The translations under genes and the position numbers were made by a program. From Chondrus crispus (taxonomy: Eukaryota > Rhodophyta > Florideophyceae > Gigartinales > Gigartinaceae), in NCBI RefSeq assembly GCF_000350225.1, contig NC_020795.1:92001-156000 (forward strand): 64,000 nt of DNA, written 5' to 3'. Below, piece by piece: positions 22,622 through 35,190 of the stretch; position 1 is the first letter of the stretch; each line of letters starts with the position of its first letter. Below the pieces are notes generated by a model. That model was not told the DNA's origin. It ran no database searches and worked only from the letters and a program-made list of their open reading frames with translations.

Positions 22622-22882
22622 ATGACCAAAAATTTGTCCTTAACTACAAAAACTAGAGTATCTTTAAGAAACCGTTCTAGAAACCGAGCTTATAAGTCAG
22701 TTATTAAAACTTTAACTAAAAGCTATCTTAATAATGTAAATAATGCCAATTTTCAAGAAAATTTATCGAACTTATCTTGTATTTACAGTAAAATAGATAA
22801 AGCAGTTAAAAAAGGAGTTCTGCATAAAAATTGTGGTGCTCGTAAGAAGTCTTTTTTAGCACGTGCAATGAAAAGTCACTGA
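22622..22882 (+). CDS. rps20: Ribosomal protein bS20
   Basis: This is 86 residues from the ATG at 22622; a GTG three codons upstream would add only three residues and is less likely. It is a helical, very basic protein with RVSLRNRSRNRAYKSVIKT near the start and DKAVKKGVLHKNCGARKKSF near the end, as expected for bS20. It binds 16S rRNA. It lies just ahead of the rpoB operon. Confidence 0.92.
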   Translation: MTKNLSLTTKTRVSLRNRSRNRAYKSVIKTLTKSYLNNVNNANFQENLSNLSCIYSKIDKAVKKGVLHKNCGARKKSFLARAMKSH

Positions 22883-22923
22883 ATATAATTATAAATATAT
22901 TGCTCTTAATTTCTATAATTCTC

Positions 22924-22941
22924 AGACTACTAATGTAGTCT
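22924..22941. terminator. Small hairpin after rps20
   Basis: AGACTAC and GTAGTCT form a 7-bp stem around a TAAT loop, 41 bases after the rps20 stop. It is a plausible 3' end or pause for rps20 RNA upstream of rpoB. Confidence 0.45.
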
Positions 22942-23029
22942 ATCAAATTTAAAACTACATAATCATATATTTTACCATTTTTCTTTGATCTAAAATTTAT
23001 TTTTAAAGTAACTATTAGATTGATAACAA

Positions 23030-23049
23030 CTAAAGTATATTCACTTTAG
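23030..23049. promoter_or_regulatory. Hairpin in the rpoB leader
   Basis: CTAAAGT at 23030-23036 pairs with ACTTTAG at 23043-23049, with a 6-base loop, 30 bases before the rpoB ATG. It could be part of the rpoB 5' UTR. No ribosome binding site is evident between it and the start. Confidence 0.3.
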
Positions 23050-23079
23050 AGTGTTCCAAGTATTATTTCAAAGCTTTTA

Positions 23080-26000
23080 ATGTCAATCAATAACAACATT
23101 CAATCTATTTTTCCAGATTTAGTTTCTGTTCAAAGAGAAAGTTTTAGATCTTTTTTATCTGAAGGCTTAGGAGAAGTTTTAAACTCTTTTCCTATTATTA
23201 TGGATCCCACTGGTAAATTAGAATTGGAATTTTTTGGTATAGACTACAAACTAAAATTTCCTCGTTACAGTGTTAGGAAGGCAAAAAGTAGAGATCGTAC
23301 ATATAGTGCTCAAATTTATATTCCTTCTAAATTAACTCGAAAAGATACAGAATTAATTAAAAAAAATAAAAATACAGATATTTTTGATTTATTTAATGTT
23401 AAAGAAGCAAATAAAAAATATAAAAAAAGGCCCGTCTTTGTAGGAGACCTACCTTTAATGACAAATCAAGGTGCTTTTATTATATCAGGTACAGAAAGAG
23501 TAATTATAAATCAAATTGTTAGAAGTCCAGGTATATATTATAAAAAAGAATTGGATAAAAACGATAAACATGTATATAGTGCCAGTTTAATTTCTAACCG
23601 TGGATCTTGGCTTAAGTTTGAAATAGATGCAAAAGATCAAATATGGGTTCGAATTGACAAAACGCATAAAGTAAATGCTTACGTCTTTCTGAGAGCAATA
23701 GGTATAAATAGTGAAGATATAAAAAAAAATATTACAAAATATTCTTTTCTTTTAAATGCTTCATCGTTATATGAAAAAAAAGAACTTGATAAAGAAATAG
23801 GAAAACTTTCTGTAGAAGAAGTAACAGATGAAGAATCTTTACTAATTATTTATAGTAAATTACGTCCTAATGAACCAGCTACAGTAGCTGGTTCAAAACA
23901 AATGCTGTATGCTCGTTTTTTTGATCCTAAGCGATATGATCTAGGTGAAGTTGGTCGTTATAAAATAAATAAAAAATTAAATTTAAAAATATCTAAATCC
24001 TTTAAAGTTTTATGTCCAAAAGATATTTTGGCTGCAATTGATTACTTAATTAATCTTAAAGAACAGAATATAGGAACTTTTGATGATATAGATCATCTAG
24101 GTAATCGAAGAGTTCGCTCTGTAGGAGAACTATTGCAAAATCAGATACGTATTGGACTAAATCGTTTAGAAAGAATTATTCGTGAACGTATGATTATTTG
24201 TGATTTGGATTCTTTAAGTCTATCTAATCTAGTAAACCCGAAACCTTTAATGGCAGCCGTAAGAGAATTTTTTGGATCTAGTCAATTATCCCAATTTATG
24301 GACCAAACGAATCCATTGGCTGAATTAACACATAAAAGAAGAATTAGTGCTTTAGGACCTGGTGGCTTAAATAAAGATCGTGCTGGTTTTGCAGTTCGAG
24401 ATTTACATCCTAGTCATTATGGGCGTATTTGTCCAATTGAAACTCCTGAAGGACCTAATGCTGGTTTAATAGGCTCTTTAAGTATTTATGCTAGAGTTAA
24501 TAAATACGGATTTATTGAGACACCTTGCTATAGTGTTGAAAAAGGAAGAGTAGTTAGAGGCAAAAAGCCCTCTTATTTTACTGCTGATGAAGAAGATAAT
24601 TTAAGAATAGCACCAGCAGATATAACAATTGATAGTAATGATTATATTAATAATGATATTATACCTGTTCGATATAGGCAAGAGTTTGTTACGTCTTCAA
24701 TTGATCAAGTAGATTATATCTTAGTATCTCCTATTCAAATTATGTCTGCAGCAACATCGTTAATTCCTTTTTTGGAACATGATGATGCTAACCGTGCTTT
24801 AATGGGATCAAATATGCAAAGACAAGCAGTACCTTTGCTATATACAGAAAAACCTATAGTTGGTACGGGTTTAGAAGCTAACTTTGCAAGAGATTCTGGT
24901 ATGGTTGTTACTAGCCGTACAGATGGTTTAGTCAGTTATGTATCAGGTACTAAGATAGGAATTCAGGATTTAGAAGGTAAAATAATACATTATAGATTAA
25001 AAAAATATTATCGTTCTAATCAAGATACGTGTATTAATCAACGTCCTATTGTATGGCCAGGAGAAAAAGTAGTAATTGGCCAAACAATTGCAGATGGAGC
25101 TTCTACAGATGGTGGCGAGATAGCATTGGGCCGTAATATTTTAGTTTCTTATATGCCTTGGGAAGGTTATAATTATGAAGATGCGTTTTTAATTAGTGAA
25201 CGTTTAGTATATGAAGATATTTATACATCTATTCATATTGAAAGATATGAGTTGGAGTGTAGGCAAACAAAATTAGGTCCAGAAGAAATTACTCGTGATA
25301 TTCCTAATGTAAGCGAAACATCTGTTAGCTTATTAGATAAAAATGGAATTATTACTGTTGGCTCTTGGGTAGATTCGGGAGATATATTAATAGGTAAAAT
25401 CACGCCTAAAGGAGAAGCAGATCAATTACCAGAAGGTAAATTATTAAGAGCTATTTTTGGTGAAAAAGCTAGAGATGTAAGAGATACATCATTAAGACTA
25501 CCTAATGCAGCTAAAGGTAGAGTAGTAAATATAAAAGTATTTACACGAAAAAAAGGTGATGAGTTACCACCAGGCACGAATGCTATTATTCGAGTATATG
25601 TTGCTCAGAAAAGAAAAATTCAAGTTGGCGATAAAATGGCTGGTCGACACGGAAATAAGGGAATCATTTCTCGAATATTGCCCAGACAAGATATGCCATA
25701 TTTGCCTAATGGAACTCCTGTTGATATTGTATTAAATCCATTAGGTGTACCCTCTAGAATGAATGTTGGTCAACTTTTTGAGTGTTTACTAGGTTTAGCA
25801 GGAGAATATTTAGGTAAACGATTTAAAATTCTTCCTTTTGATGAAATGTATGGTAAAGAAGCTTCGAGAGCATTAGTAAATAATAAATTAAAACAAGCAA
25901 GTTTATTAAATAAGCAACAATGGTTATTTGAGCCTTTGCATCCTGGTAAAATCATATTATTTGATGGAAGAACTGGAGAACCTTTTGATAATCCAGTGAC

Positions 26001-26526
26001 TGTTGGTAAAGCATATATTTTAAAACTAGTACATTTAGTAGATGATAAGATACATGCTCGTTCAACAGGTCCTTATTCTTTGGTTACTCAGCAACCATTA
26101 GGTGGACGTGCTCAACATGGAGGTCAAAGATTAGGAGAAATGGAAGTGTGGGCTTTAGAAGCATTTGGAGCTGCATATACTTTACAAGAATTATTAACAG
26201 TTAAGTCTGATGATATGCAAGGAAGAAATGAAGCTTTAAATGCTATTGTAAAAGGAAAACCTATACCTAAGCCAGGTACTCCTGAATCATTTAAAGTTCT
26301 TATGCGAGAATTACAGTCTTTAGGTTTAGATATTGCTGTCCATAAAGTTGAATTATTTGAAAATGGTGAAAATAAAGGTGTTGAAATTGATTTAATGTCT
26401 AATGAAGTAGATCTAATTAATTTTAAGAACAATAAATCAGACAATGTGTATGATAAAACGCTAAAAACTAAGCCTTTTAATAAAAAACATATATATTCTG
26501 ACTTAGATATAACAAATAATAATTAA
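23080..26526 (+). CDS. rpoB: RNA polymerase beta subunit
   Basis: This 1148-residue subunit of the plastid-encoded bacterial-type RNA polymerase has intact core motifs. These include [72 protein letters not shown] and the C-terminal [20 protein letters not shown]. An extra tail after the conserved end is AT-rich and variable. It is the first gene of rpoB-rpoC1-rpoC2. Confidence 0.98.
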   Translation: MSINNNIQSIFPDLVSVQRESFRSFLSEGLGEVLNSFPIIMDPTGKLELEFFGIDYKLKFPRYSVRKAKSRDRTYSAQIYIPSKLTRKDTELIKKNKNTDIFDLFNVKEANKKYKKRPVFVGDLPLMTNQGAFIISGTERVIINQIVRSPGIYYKKELDKNDKHVYSASLISNRGSWLKFEIDAKDQIWVRIDKTHKVNAYVFLRAIGINSEDIKKNITKYSFLLNASSLYEKKELDKEIGKLSVEEVTDEESLLIIYSKLRPNEPATVAGSKQMLYARFFDPKRYDLGEVGRYKINKKLNLKISKSFKVLCPKDILAAIDYLINLKEQNIGTFDDIDHLGNRRVRSVGELLQNQIRIGLNRLERIIRERMIICDLDSLSLSNLVNPKPLMAAVREFFGSSQLSQFMDQTNPLAELTHKRRISALGPGGLNKDRAGFAVRDLHPSHYGRICPIETPEGPNAGLIGSLSIYARVNKYGFIETPCYSVEKGRVVRGKKPSYFTADEEDNLRIAPADITIDSNDYINNDIIPVRYRQEFVTSSIDQVDYILVSPIQIMSAATSLIPFLEHDDANRALMGSNMQRQAVPLLYTEKPIVGTGLEANFARDSGMVVTSRTDGLVSYVSGTKIGIQDLEGKIIHYRLKKYYRSNQDTCINQRPIVWPGEKVVIGQTIADGASTDGGEIALGRNILVSYMPWEGYNYEDAFLISERLVYEDIYTSIHIERYELECRQTKLGPEEITRDIPNVSETSVSLLDKNGIITVGSWVDSGDILIGKITPKGEADQLPEGKLLRAIFGEKARDVRDTSLRLPNAAKGRVVNIKVFTRKKGDELPPGTNAIIRVYVAQKRKIQVGDKMAGRHGNKGIISRILPRQDMPYLPNGTPVDIVLNPLGVPSRMNVGQLFECLLGLAGEYLGKRFKILPFDEMYGKEASRALVNNKLKQASLLNKQQWLFEPLHPGKIILFDGRTGEPFDNPVTVGKAYILKLVHLVDDKIHARSTGPYSLVTQQPLGGRAQHGGQRLGEMEVWALEAFGAAYTLQELLTVKSDDMQGRNEALNAIVKGKPIPKPGTPESFKVLMRELQSLGLDIAVHKVELFENGENKGVEIDLMSNEVDLINFKNNKSDNVYDKTLKTKPFNKKHIYSDLDITNNN

Positions 26527-26559
26527 ATATTTTTTATTTTCATAGGGATATATTTGTCT

Positions 26560-28449
26560 ATGACTAAATTTGAACGGCATTTTGATTATGTAAAAATTAG
26601 TTTAGCTTCACCGGATAAAATAAGGCAATGGGGAGAAAGAATATTACCTAATGGACAAATAGTAGGTGAAGTTACTAAACCTGAAACAATTAATTATAGA
26701 ACTTTAAAACCAGAAATGGACGGTCTTTTTTGTGAGCGTATTTTTGGTCCTGTTAAAGATTGGGAATGTCATTGTGGTAAATATAAGAGATTTAGATATA
26801 AAGGTGTTGTATGTGAAAGATGTGGCGTTGAAGTAACAGAATCTAAAGTTAGACGGCATAGAATGGGTTATATCGAACTCTCTGCACCGGTTACTCATGT
26901 TTGGTATCTAAAAGGTAGTACTAGTTATATTGCATTAGCACTAGATCTAGCTGTTAAAGAAGTTGAAAAAATAGTCTATTTTCATTCATATGTCGTTACT
27001 AACCCAGGAAACTATAATAAATTATATTATAAGCAGTTATTAGAAGGGTATGAATGGAGGGCTTTAGAAGATAAATTATATCCTAAATCCTCTAATTTAT
27101 TTGGTCTTGAAGTTAGTATGGGAGCTGAAGCAATTTATAAATTGTTAAAAGATATGGATCTTACAACAACTGTCGAAATATTAAGAGAAGAAGCACTTAA
27201 ACCTCCAAAAATATCTAAGAATCCATCTCCTAGATTTAATAAGAAAATGAAGAGGTTACGTTTACTTGAAAATTTTATATCGACAGGTGTTGAACCTTCA
27301 TGGATGGTGTTTTCTGTCATACCTGTTATACCTCCAGATCTTAGACCTATGGTACAATTAGATGGTGGTAGATTTGCAACAGCTGATTTAAATGAATTTT
27401 ATCGTAGAATTATTAATAGAAATAATCGTCTGGCTAGATTAAAAGCTATACTTGCACCAGAAATAATTATTAGAAATGAAAAAAGGATGTTGCAAGAGGC
27501 TGTAGATTCATTGATGGACAATGGAAGACGTGGAAGAACAGTTGTTGGCGCACATAATCGACCTTTAAAATCTTTGTCAGATATTATTGAAGGCAAGCAA
27601 GGACGATTTAGACAAAATTTATTAGGTAAACGTGTAGATTATTCAGGCAGATCTGTTATAGTTGTTGGACCCAATTTAAAATTACATCAATGTGGTTTAC
27701 CAAGAGAAATGGCATTAGAGCTATTTCAACCTTTTGTAATACATCGTTTGATTTTACAGGGTTTAGTCAATAATATTAAAGCTGCTAAAAAAATAATTCA
27801 ACGAAGTGAACCAGTTGTGTGGAATGTTTTAAAAGAAGTGATTCATGGACATCCTGTTTTACTAAATAGAGCACCTACTTTACATCGTTTAGGAATTCAA
27901 GCTTTTGAGCCAATTCTTGTAGAAGGTAGGGCAATTAAGCTACATCCTCTTGTTTGTCCAGCATTTAATGCAGATTTTGATGGTGATCAAATGGCTGTAC
28001 ATATTCCTTTATCTTTAGAAGCACAAGCAGAAGCACGTTTGTTAATGTTAGCACCACATAATTTTTTATCTCCAGCAACAGGCCAACCTATTTTAATGCC
28101 GAGTCAAGATATGGTATTGGGTTGCTACTACTTAACTGCTAATAATCCAGCTTCTCAAAAAGGCAAGGGACAATATTTTGCCAATTTAGAAGATGTTCTT
28201 ATGGCTTATGAACAAAAATTAATAGACTTACATGCTTTTATTTGGGTTCGATTTGAAGGATTGGTAGAAAATGCTCATGATGATGTATTAATTAAATCTC
28301 AAACAAATGAGAATGGACAAACCACATCTATTTTTATAGACAAAATAATCAAGAAAGATGCAAATAAAAATCTCCTTGTTCAATATATTAGAACAACAGC
28401 TGGTCGTATTTTATTTAATAAAGTAATACAAGATTCTATAGTTAGATAA
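26560..28449 (+). CDS. rpoC1: RNA polymerase beta' subunit (RpoC1)
   Basis: This is 629 residues from the ATG at 26560 ([13 protein letters not shown], the family start); a TTG two codons upstream is unlikely. It is the N-terminal half of bacterial beta', split as in cyanobacteria and plastids. The zinc-ribbon cysteines are in [11 protein letters not shown] and CERCGVEV, and the catalytic metal site is [12 protein letters not shown]. It lies 33 bp after rpoB. Confidence 0.97.
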   Translation: MTKFERHFDYVKISLASPDKIRQWGERILPNGQIVGEVTKPETINYRTLKPEMDGLFCERIFGPVKDWECHCGKYKRFRYKGVVCERCGVEVTESKVRRHRMGYIELSAPVTHVWYLKGSTSYIALALDLAVKEVEKIVYFHSYVVTNPGNYNKLYYKQLLEGYEWRALEDKLYPKSSNLFGLEVSMGAEAIYKLLKDMDLTTTVEILREEALKPPKISKNPSPRFNKKMKRLRLLENFISTGVEPSWMVFSVIPVIPPDLRPMVQLDGGRFATADLNEFYRRIINRNNRLARLKAILAPEIIIRNEKRMLQEAVDSLMDNGRRGRTVVGAHNRPLKSLSDIIEGKQGRFRQNLLGKRVDYSGRSVIVVGPNLKLHQCGLPREMALELFQPFVIHRLILQGLVNNIKAAKKIIQRSEPVVWNVLKEVIHGHPVLLNRAPTLHRLGIQAFEPILVEGRAIKLHPLVCPAFNADFDGDQMAVHIPLSLEAQAEARLLMLAPHNFLSPATGQPILMPSQDMVLGCYYLTANNPASQKGKGQYFANLEDVLMAYEQKLIDLHAFIWVRFEGLVENAHDDVLIKSQTNENGQTTSIFIDKIIKKDANKNLLVQYIRTTAGRILFNKVIQDSIVR

Positions 28450-28491
28450 TATCTGAATTTAGTAATATATTACGCATTACAAGGATATTTT

Positions 28492-31400
28492 ATGAGAAAA
28501 AAATTGTTACAGCCAAAATTTATTAATAAAGTTATTGATAAGGTTCAATTAAAGCAAATTATTATATGGGCTTTTAGAAATTATGGTATAGCTCATGCAT
28601 CTAATATGGCGGATAAGATCAAAGATTTAGGATTTTATTATGCTACTAAGGCAGGAATTTCTTTAAGTTTAGAAGATTTGAGAATACCACCTGTTAAAGA
28701 ACAATTATTAGCTAAAACTATTTATTCAATAGCAGAAACAGATAAAAGACATAAAAGAGGTGAAATTACAACAGTTGAAAGATTTCAAAAAGTTATAGAT
28801 ACTTGGAATAACGCTAGTGAAACTTTAAAAAAAGAAATCATACTATATTTTAAAAATACGGATCCACTAAATACTATTTATATGATGGCTTTTTCAGGGG
28901 CCCGTGGTAATATTTCTCAGGTTAGACAATTAGTTGGTATGCGTGGATTAATGTCCGATCCACAAGGTCAAATTATTGATTTACCTATATCTAGTAACTT
29001 CAGAGAAGGATTAACAATTACAGATTACTTTATTTCATCTTATGGTGCTAGAAAGGGTTTAGTTGATACAGCGCTACGTACAGCAGATTCTGGTTATTTA
29101 ACACGTCGTCTTGTAGATGTAGCACAAGATGTAATTATTCGTGAAACTAATTGTAAAACATCCAAAGGTATTTTATTAGAAGAAATGGTTGACAATCAAA
29201 AAGTATTAATTTCTTTAAAACAAGCTCTAATAGGAAGAATATTAGCTGAAGATGTTGTAGATAATTTTACTAATAAAAGTATTGCCTACAAAGATCAATG
29301 TGTAGAACCTGAGTTAGCTAATTATATAGCAAGATCCGGTCGTAAAAGTATTTTAGTACGTTCTCCCATTACTTGTGATTCTATTCAATCTGTTTGTCAA
29401 TTATGTTATGGTTGGAATTTAGCTCATGGTAAAATGGTAGATCTTGGAGAAGCTGTGGGTATTATTGCTGCTCAATCTATTGGAGAACCTGGTACACAGT
29501 TAACAATGCGCACATTTCATACAGGCGGGGTGTTTACTGGAGAATTAGCACAAACAATAATTAGTCCCAAGGATGCTATTTTAGAGTATATGCAGAATAT
29601 GCCATTAACTAATGCTAGAACGCGTTATGGTGATGAAGCACAATTTGTTAATTCAGATTGTAAAATTAAACTTGTAGAGAGCAATGGCAATGAGATATTA
29701 ATTTCATTAACTAAAGGTTCATTATTATTAGCTGGGCATAAGTCAATAATAAAAGCTGGTTCAGTTATAGCTGAATATCCTTTAAGTAATCGTGTTATGA
29801 CAGAAAGAGCGCAAAATTCGGTAGTAGCTGATTGTTCGGGTAGTGTTCATATAGAAAATTTAAAAATAAAAGAAATAAGAAATAAACAAAATGTAATAAA
29901 AAGCGCTGAAACAAGTGGTGTTATTTGGATTTTGTCAGGAATAGTACATAATATAAACGATGATGCAAATATTATATTATCCCAGAATGAAAGAATATAT
30001 GAAAATAGTATAATGTCAAGAACACAATTAATTAGTCGCTATAGTGGTCGTGTTTCAGTTCCAAATCAGCAAAATAAAAATATAAATCAACAAATATCTA
30101 TAATAATGTCAACAAAAACTTTTATTGGTATAAAAGTTTATATAGACAATAATGATGGATCTCAAAATCATATTTTACTTGTAGATCAACAAGATAAATT
30201 TTTATTAACTGTTTTGCCAAATCAAAAAGTTAACCATGGGCAAATAATAGGAAATTTAATTTCTAATTTATACAAAACAAAAACAGGCGGAATTATTAAA
30301 TATTTAGATTTACCAATATCTAAGAAGAAGACAGATAATAAAAATGATTATTACGATATTTTAGGACCAGGTTATATTCTTTGGATACCTGAAGAAACTC
30401 ATGAAATTAATAAAGATATCTCTCTTCTTCTTGTTCAGCATGGTGATTTTGTTGATTTAGGAACAGAGATAATAAAAAATGTATTTGCTAATAATTCAGG
30501 TATTGTTGAAGTTGTCGAAAAAGAAGGAATAATTAGAGAGATCATTATAAAACCTGGCAAAGTTTACACAATCAATAATAAAGATTTAAATCAACATAAA
30601 GACAGAAATAGAGGTTTTCTAAGGCCTGGTGAAAAAATCATTAATGAAATAGTCTCTGATAAATTAGTGTATTGGGAACATATAAAAATTAAAGAAGATA
30701 ATATTATTTTAATTAGACCTGTTGTTGTATATTCAGTCCCTAATAAAGGTTTAACTTTATCTTATACAGCAGATTCTTTTGAAATAAATATGATAGATTT
30801 GAAGCTAATAAGACGAACATATTTTAGAGATGGTGCAAGGGTTAAATCTGTCTATGGTGTTAATTTAATTAATACACATTTGGTGGTAAATTTAAATACA
30901 CAAATTTCAGATATAAATTGTAGAATAGAGTTTATAAAAAATAATTTAAGTAGTTCTTATTCTTTATTAAAACTCAGTACATTTGATCCTCTTTCTTTAA
31001 AAGACTCTAACGTCATTAATTCAAAAAATTTTTATACGAAAACAAGCATTAAAGTTAAAAATGGAGAATACATAACAAGTGGATCAATTGTAGCTGAAAC
31101 AGAAGTTATTTCTATGATTAATGGAAAAGTTATGTTCATTCAAGATATTAAACATTCTAATCGTCGTATGCTAATTATTAGGCCTACTGACATTAGAACT
31201 TTTAAGATTAATAATACGCATGAAATAAAAATACAAATTAATGATTGGGTTTATACAGGTGATGAGATAGCTACAAATATCTTTACATTGCATTCAGGGC
31301 AAATAATTGATATCCAGGATACAAAAATAATTATAAGAATCGGTCAACCTTTCCTTATTTCTAGTGATTCTATATTACATATCCATAATAATAGTTTAAT

Positions 31401-32196
31401 TAAAAGAGGAGAAAGTTTAGCAACATTAATTTTTGAAAGAGCTAAAACCGGAGATATTGTTCAAGGATTACCAAGAATAGAAGAAATTTTAGAAGCAAGG
31501 AAAAAAGCTGGTAATTCCTTTAACCCTCATCATAATTTAGAGTCTAACTTTCGTGGATATTTGAATAAAGGATTGAGTGTTTATGATTCAACAAGATTAA
31601 GTCTATTAGATACACAGTTAGAATTAATTAAAGAGGTTCAGTTGGTTTATCAATTACAAGGAGTAGATATTTCCGATAAACATATAGAAGTTATAGTTAG
31701 ACAAATGACTTCTAAGGTTAAAATAGAAAATGGAGGTAATACTGATTATTTACCAGGAGAAATGGTGGAATTGCAAAAAATAGAGTCTGTTAATAAATCT
31801 TTATCTGTAATGAATAAAAATAAAGCAACTTATCATCCAATTTTATTAGGTATTACTAAAGCTTCATTAAATACAGAAAGTTTCATTTCTGCAGCTAGTT
31901 TTCAAGAAACTACAAAAGTACTAACAGAAGCTGCTATCTCTGGTAAATTAGACTGGCTAAGAGGTTTAAAAGAGAATGTGATTATTGGCCGTTTAATACC
32001 AGCAGGTACAGGTTTTAAAATTCATAGCAATTCTTTATTAAATACAGATAACAGTGAACTTCTTGTAGATAATAATATATTGAATAAAGCTGAACTTAAT
32101 CAACCAAAGTCTAATTTTGAAGATATTATTTTAGATGACCGAACAGCTCGAAATTATCCAATTAAACAAGAAAAAGATATAAATATAGAAAAATAA
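28492..32196 (+). CDS. rpoC2: RNA polymerase beta'' subunit (RpoC2)
   Basis: This 1234-residue protein is the C-terminal half of beta'. Conserved N-terminal blocks include MMAFSGARGNISQVRQLVGM, TADSGYLTRRLVDV and AAQSIGEPGTQLTMRTFHTG. The latter borders the trigger loop. A long, divergent AT-rich insertion occupies roughly residues 380-980, as is usual in plastids. The end is conserved again (GDIVQGLPRIEEILEAR, SFQETTKVLTEAAI). A putative zinc site includes CDSIQSVCQLC. Confidence 0.97.
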   Translation: MRKKLLQPKFINKVIDKVQLKQIIIWAFRNYGIAHASNMADKIKDLGFYYATKAGISLSLEDLRIPPVKEQLLAKTIYSIAETDKRHKRGEITTVERFQKVIDTWNNASETLKKEIILYFKNTDPLNTIYMMAFSGARGNISQVRQLVGMRGLMSDPQGQIIDLPISSNFREGLTITDYFISSYGARKGLVDTALRTADSGYLTRRLVDVAQDVIIRETNCKTSKGILLEEMVDNQKVLISLKQALIGRILAEDVVDNFTNKSIAYKDQCVEPELANYIARSGRKSILVRSPITCDSIQSVCQLCYGWNLAHGKMVDLGEAVGIIAAQSIGEPGTQLTMRTFHTGGVFTGELAQTIISPKDAILEYMQNMPLTNARTRYGDEAQFVNSDCKIKLVESNGNEILISLTKGSLLLAGHKSIIKAGSVIAEYPLSNRVMTERAQNSVVADCSGSVHIENLKIKEIRNKQNVIKSAETSGVIWILSGIVHNINDDANIILSQNERIYENSIMSRTQLISRYSGRVSVPNQQNKNINQQISIIMSTKTFIGIKVYIDNNDGSQNHILLVDQQDKFLLTVLPNQKVNHGQIIGNLISNLYKTKTGGIIKYLDLPISKKKTDNKNDYYDILGPGYILWIPEETHEINKDISLLLVQHGDFVDLGTEIIKNVFANNSGIVEVVEKEGIIREIIIKPGKVYTINNKDLNQHKDRNRGFLRPGEKIINEIVSDKLVYWEHIKIKEDNIILIRPVVVYSVPNKGLTLSYTADSFEINMIDLKLIRRTYFRDGARVKSVYGVNLINTHLVVNLNTQISDINCRIEFIKNNLSSSYSLLKLSTFDPLSLKDSNVINSKNFYTKTSIKVKNGEYITSGSIVAETEVISMINGKVMFIQDIKHSNRRMLIIRPTDIRTFKINNTHEIKIQINDWVYTGDEIATNIFTLHSGQIIDIQDTKIIIRIGQPFLISSDSILHIHNNSLIKRGESLATLIFERAKTGDIVQGLPRIEEILEARKKAGNSFNPHHNLESNFRGYLNKGLSVYDSTRLSLLDTQLELIKEVQLVYQLQGVDISDKHIEVIVRQMTSKVKIENGGNTDYLPGEMVELQKIESVNKSLSVMNKNKATYHPILLGITKASLNTESFISAASFQETTKVLTEAAISGKLDWLRGLKENVIIGRLIPAGTGFKIHSNSLLNTDNSELLVDNNILNKAELNQPKSNFEDIILDDRTARNYPIKQEKDINIEK

Positions 32197-32327
32197 ATAC
32201 TATAAAACATTTATGATTTTAGTTTGTGTTATGTTATTATTTTTATAACTTCATCTCTTGTATTAAAGTACATAGGTCATTATTTTTTAGTACCGTATTT
32301 ATTATCTTGTAAAGTAAAATTATTATC

Positions 32328-33029
32328 ATGGCAGTTGTATCATTATCAGAATTATTAGAAGCAGGCGTACATTTTGGTCATCAAGCAAGAAGATGGAATC
32401 CTAAAATGTTTCCTTATATATATACAGAGCGGAACGGTATACATATTATTGATTTAGTGCAAACAGCTCAACTTCTTACAGAAGCATGTGATTTTATAAA
32501 AAATTGTTCCAGTGAAGGTAAAAAATTTTTGTTTTTAGGCACAAAAAGACAAGCTTCTAGTATAGTGGCAGAAGAAGCTCTGAGGTCTAATTCTTATTAT
32601 ATTAATCAAAGATGGCTTGGTGGAATGTTTACTAATTGGTTAACTATAAAATCTAGAGTAAGAAGGTTAAAAGAATTAGAAAAACAAGATAACTCAGGTT
32701 TAATTAATCAATTGCCTAAAAAAGAAGCTGCGATATTACGCCAAGAATTATATAAATTAAGAAAACATTTAGATGGCATTAAAGAAATGAAAAAATTACC
32801 TGATTTAATTATAATAGTTGATCAAAAAAGAGAAACTACAGCAATTCAAGAATGTATTAAATTAGGTATACCTACAATTTGTCTTCTTGATACAAACTGT
32901 AACCCTGACATAATCGATATACCTATACCTGCTAATGATGATGCCATAAGATCAATTAAATTAGTAATGAGTAAAATAGCAGATGCCATTTTAGAAGGTC
33001 AAATTTCTTCAAATGTATTATTAAATTAA
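32328..33029 (+). CDS. rps2: Ribosomal protein uS2
   Basis: This 233-residue protein has typical uS2 blocks: [51 protein letters not shown] and the C-terminal [16 protein letters not shown]. It follows rpoC2 and precedes tsf, the conserved bacterial rpsB-tsf pair placed behind the rpo operon. Confidence 0.97.
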   Translation: MAVVSLSELLEAGVHFGHQARRWNPKMFPYIYTERNGIHIIDLVQTAQLLTEACDFIKNCSSEGKKFLFLGTKRQASSIVAEEALRSNSYYINQRWLGGMFTNWLTIKSRVRRLKELEKQDNSGLINQLPKKEAAILRQELYKLRKHLDGIKEMKKLPDLIIIVDQKRETTAIQECIKLGIPTICLLDTNCNPDIIDIPIPANDDAIRSIKLVMSKIADAILEGQISSNVLLN

Positions 33030-33090
33030 CTATATAATAGCTGATTTTAGCACTTATCAATTTAAATTTAAAAAGTAAGGAATAATTATA

Positions 33091-33753
33091 ATGCCTATCA
33101 AAATACCTGCGCAGCGTGTTAAAGAATTACGTAATCAGACAGGTGCTGGAATGATGGATTGTAAAAACGCTTTAGAAGACTCAATAGGTAATATGCAAGT
33201 TGCTATAGAAAATTTAAGAAAAAAAGGTTTAGCTTCAGCAAACAAAAAAATTGGTAGAATAACTACTGAAGGATTAATAGTAAGCTATATACATTCTGGT
33301 TCAAGAATAGGTGTTTTAGTAGAATTAAATTGTGAAACAGATTTTGTCGCAAGACGTGTAGAGTTTAATACGCTAGCAAAAGATATAGCAATGCAAATAG
33401 CAGCTTGCCCTTATGTAAATTATGTATCAATAAATGAAATCAATGAAAATATCATAAGAAATGAAAAGAAAATTGAATCTAGCAAAGAAGATGTGATGAA
33501 TAAGCCACAAGCAATTAAAGATAAAATAGTAGCTGGTAGAATTGATAAAAGATTAAAAGAGATGTCTCTTATGAATCAGCTTTTTATTAAAGATCAAGAT
33601 TTAACAATTGAAGATTTAATAAATCAACATATAGCTTTACTAGGTGAAAATATTAAAATTAGACGTTTTGAGAAATTTATTTTGGGAGAAGGTTTAACAA
33701 AACGGTCTAGTAATTTTGCAACAGAAGTAGAACAAATTATTACTAAAATTTAA
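33091..33753 (+). CDS. tsf: Translation elongation factor Ts
   Basis: This 220-residue factor recycles EF-Tu by nucleotide exchange. The N-terminal UBA-like domain contains [19 protein letters not shown], and the exchange motif is [13 protein letters not shown]. It is shorter than E. coli EF-Ts, with a single reduced core, as in cyanobacteria and plastids. It lies 61 bp after rps2 and 225 bp ahead of atpI; that gap shows no gene. Confidence 0.96.
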   Translation: MPIKIPAQRVKELRNQTGAGMMDCKNALEDSIGNMQVAIENLRKKGLASANKKIGRITTEGLIVSYIHSGSRIGVLVELNCETDFVARRVEFNTLAKDIAMQIAACPYVNYVSINEINENIIRNEKKIESSKEDVMNKPQAIKDKIVAGRIDKRLKEMSLMNQLFIKDQDLTIEDLINQHIALLGENIKIRRFEKFILGEGLTKRSSNFATEVEQIITKI

Positions 33754-33978
33754 ACAGTTGTTATTTTGAGAATAATTCTTGTAATTTAAATAGTAAATAG
33801 TCTCAATAATGTTAAATAATGAATAGATACATATATAATTAGGTTATGATAGTATTTGTATCTAATGATATGTACTATTTATTTAAAAATTAAATCAGAT
33901 ATTAGATGTTTTAATTGATTAATAATTTTTTATTTAATATTATTGCTTTAAGCATTATTAAAATTATAATTTCTATCT

Positions 33979-34725
33979 ATGTATCAACAAGAAGTAGAAG
34001 TCATTTCTTCATATATTGCAGTTTCTGCAGTTGAAGTAGGCAAACATTTATATTGGGAGATAGGTGGCTATAAATTACATGGTCAAGTTTTTATTGTATC
34101 ATGGCTAGTTATAATAGCTTTACTTTCATTAGCTTTTATAGGAACAAGAAATTTAGAACGTGTACCTAAAAATTTACAAAATTTTATGGAATTTGTCATT
34201 GAATTTTTGCAAGATATTGCGAAAAATCAAATAGGAGAACACGAATATAGATCATGGGTACCTTATATAGCAACTATTTTTTTATTTATATTAGGAAGCA
34301 ATTGGGCTGGGGCATTAATACCATGGAAATTAATTCAACTCCCAGAAGGAGAATTAGCAGCACCAACTAATGATATTAATACAACTGTTGCATTATCTTT
34401 ACTTACTTCTTTATCATATTTTTATGCAGGTTTGAATAAGAATGGTTTAGGATATTTTGCACGATATGTAGAGCCAACACCAGTATTATTACCTATTAAT
34501 ATCCTAGAAGATTTTACCAAACCTTTATCTTTAAGTTTTCGTTTATTTGGCAATATTCTTGCTGATGAACTAGTTGTATCAGTTTTTACATTATTGGTGC
34601 CAATACTGATACCTTTACCAGTAATGATTTTGGGTTTGTTTGCTAGTTCGATTCAAGCACTCATATTTTCTACTTTATCTGCTGCTTATATAGGTGAAGC
34701 GTTAGAAGGACATGGTGAGCACTAA
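33979..34725 (+). CDS. atpI: ATP synthase CF0 subunit a
   Basis: This 248-residue membrane subunit forms the proton half-channels next to the c-ring. The functional helix shows the essential arginine in [18 protein letters not shown]. About five hydrophobic spans are visible. It is the first gene of the large ATP synthase cluster atpI-H-G-F-D-A. Confidence 0.97.
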   Translation: MYQQEVEVISSYIAVSAVEVGKHLYWEIGGYKLHGQVFIVSWLVIIALLSLAFIGTRNLERVPKNLQNFMEFVIEFLQDIAKNQIGEHEYRSWVPYIATIFLFILGSNWAGALIPWKLIQLPEGELAAPTNDINTTVALSLLTSLSYFYAGLNKNGLGYFARYVEPTPVLLPINILEDFTKPLSLSFRLFGNILADELVVSVFTLLVPILIPLPVMILGLFASSIQALIFSTLSAAYIGEALEGHGEH

Positions 34726-34769
34726 TTCATTATCTATGCTTACATATAATTAAATATGTAAATATTTAA

Positions 34770-35084
<315 letters not shown>

Positions 35085-35095
35085 TAAAAGTAATT

Positions 35096-35139
35096 AACGC
35101 TTAGTTTTTCTTTGATAAATATAATAAAGACTAAGCGTT
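35096..35139 (+). terminator. Stem-loop between atpH and atpG
   Basis: AACGCTTAGT at 35096-35105 pairs perfectly with ACTAAGCGTT at 35130-35139, and about three more inner pairs are possible. It sits just after atpH inside the atp operon. A processing or partial termination site there would raise the amount of atpH RNA relative to the downstream genes, matching the many c subunits per complex. That role is inferred. Confidence 0.6.
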
Positions 35140-35190
35140 TTAACCAATTAAATAGCTACCAATTATATCAATTTAAATCTAAAATTAATT

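Noticed and set aside
26124-26444. 106-codon open frame on the minus strand inside rpoB
   Set aside because: Antisense shadow of the conserved C-terminal part of rpoB, with no family resemblance.
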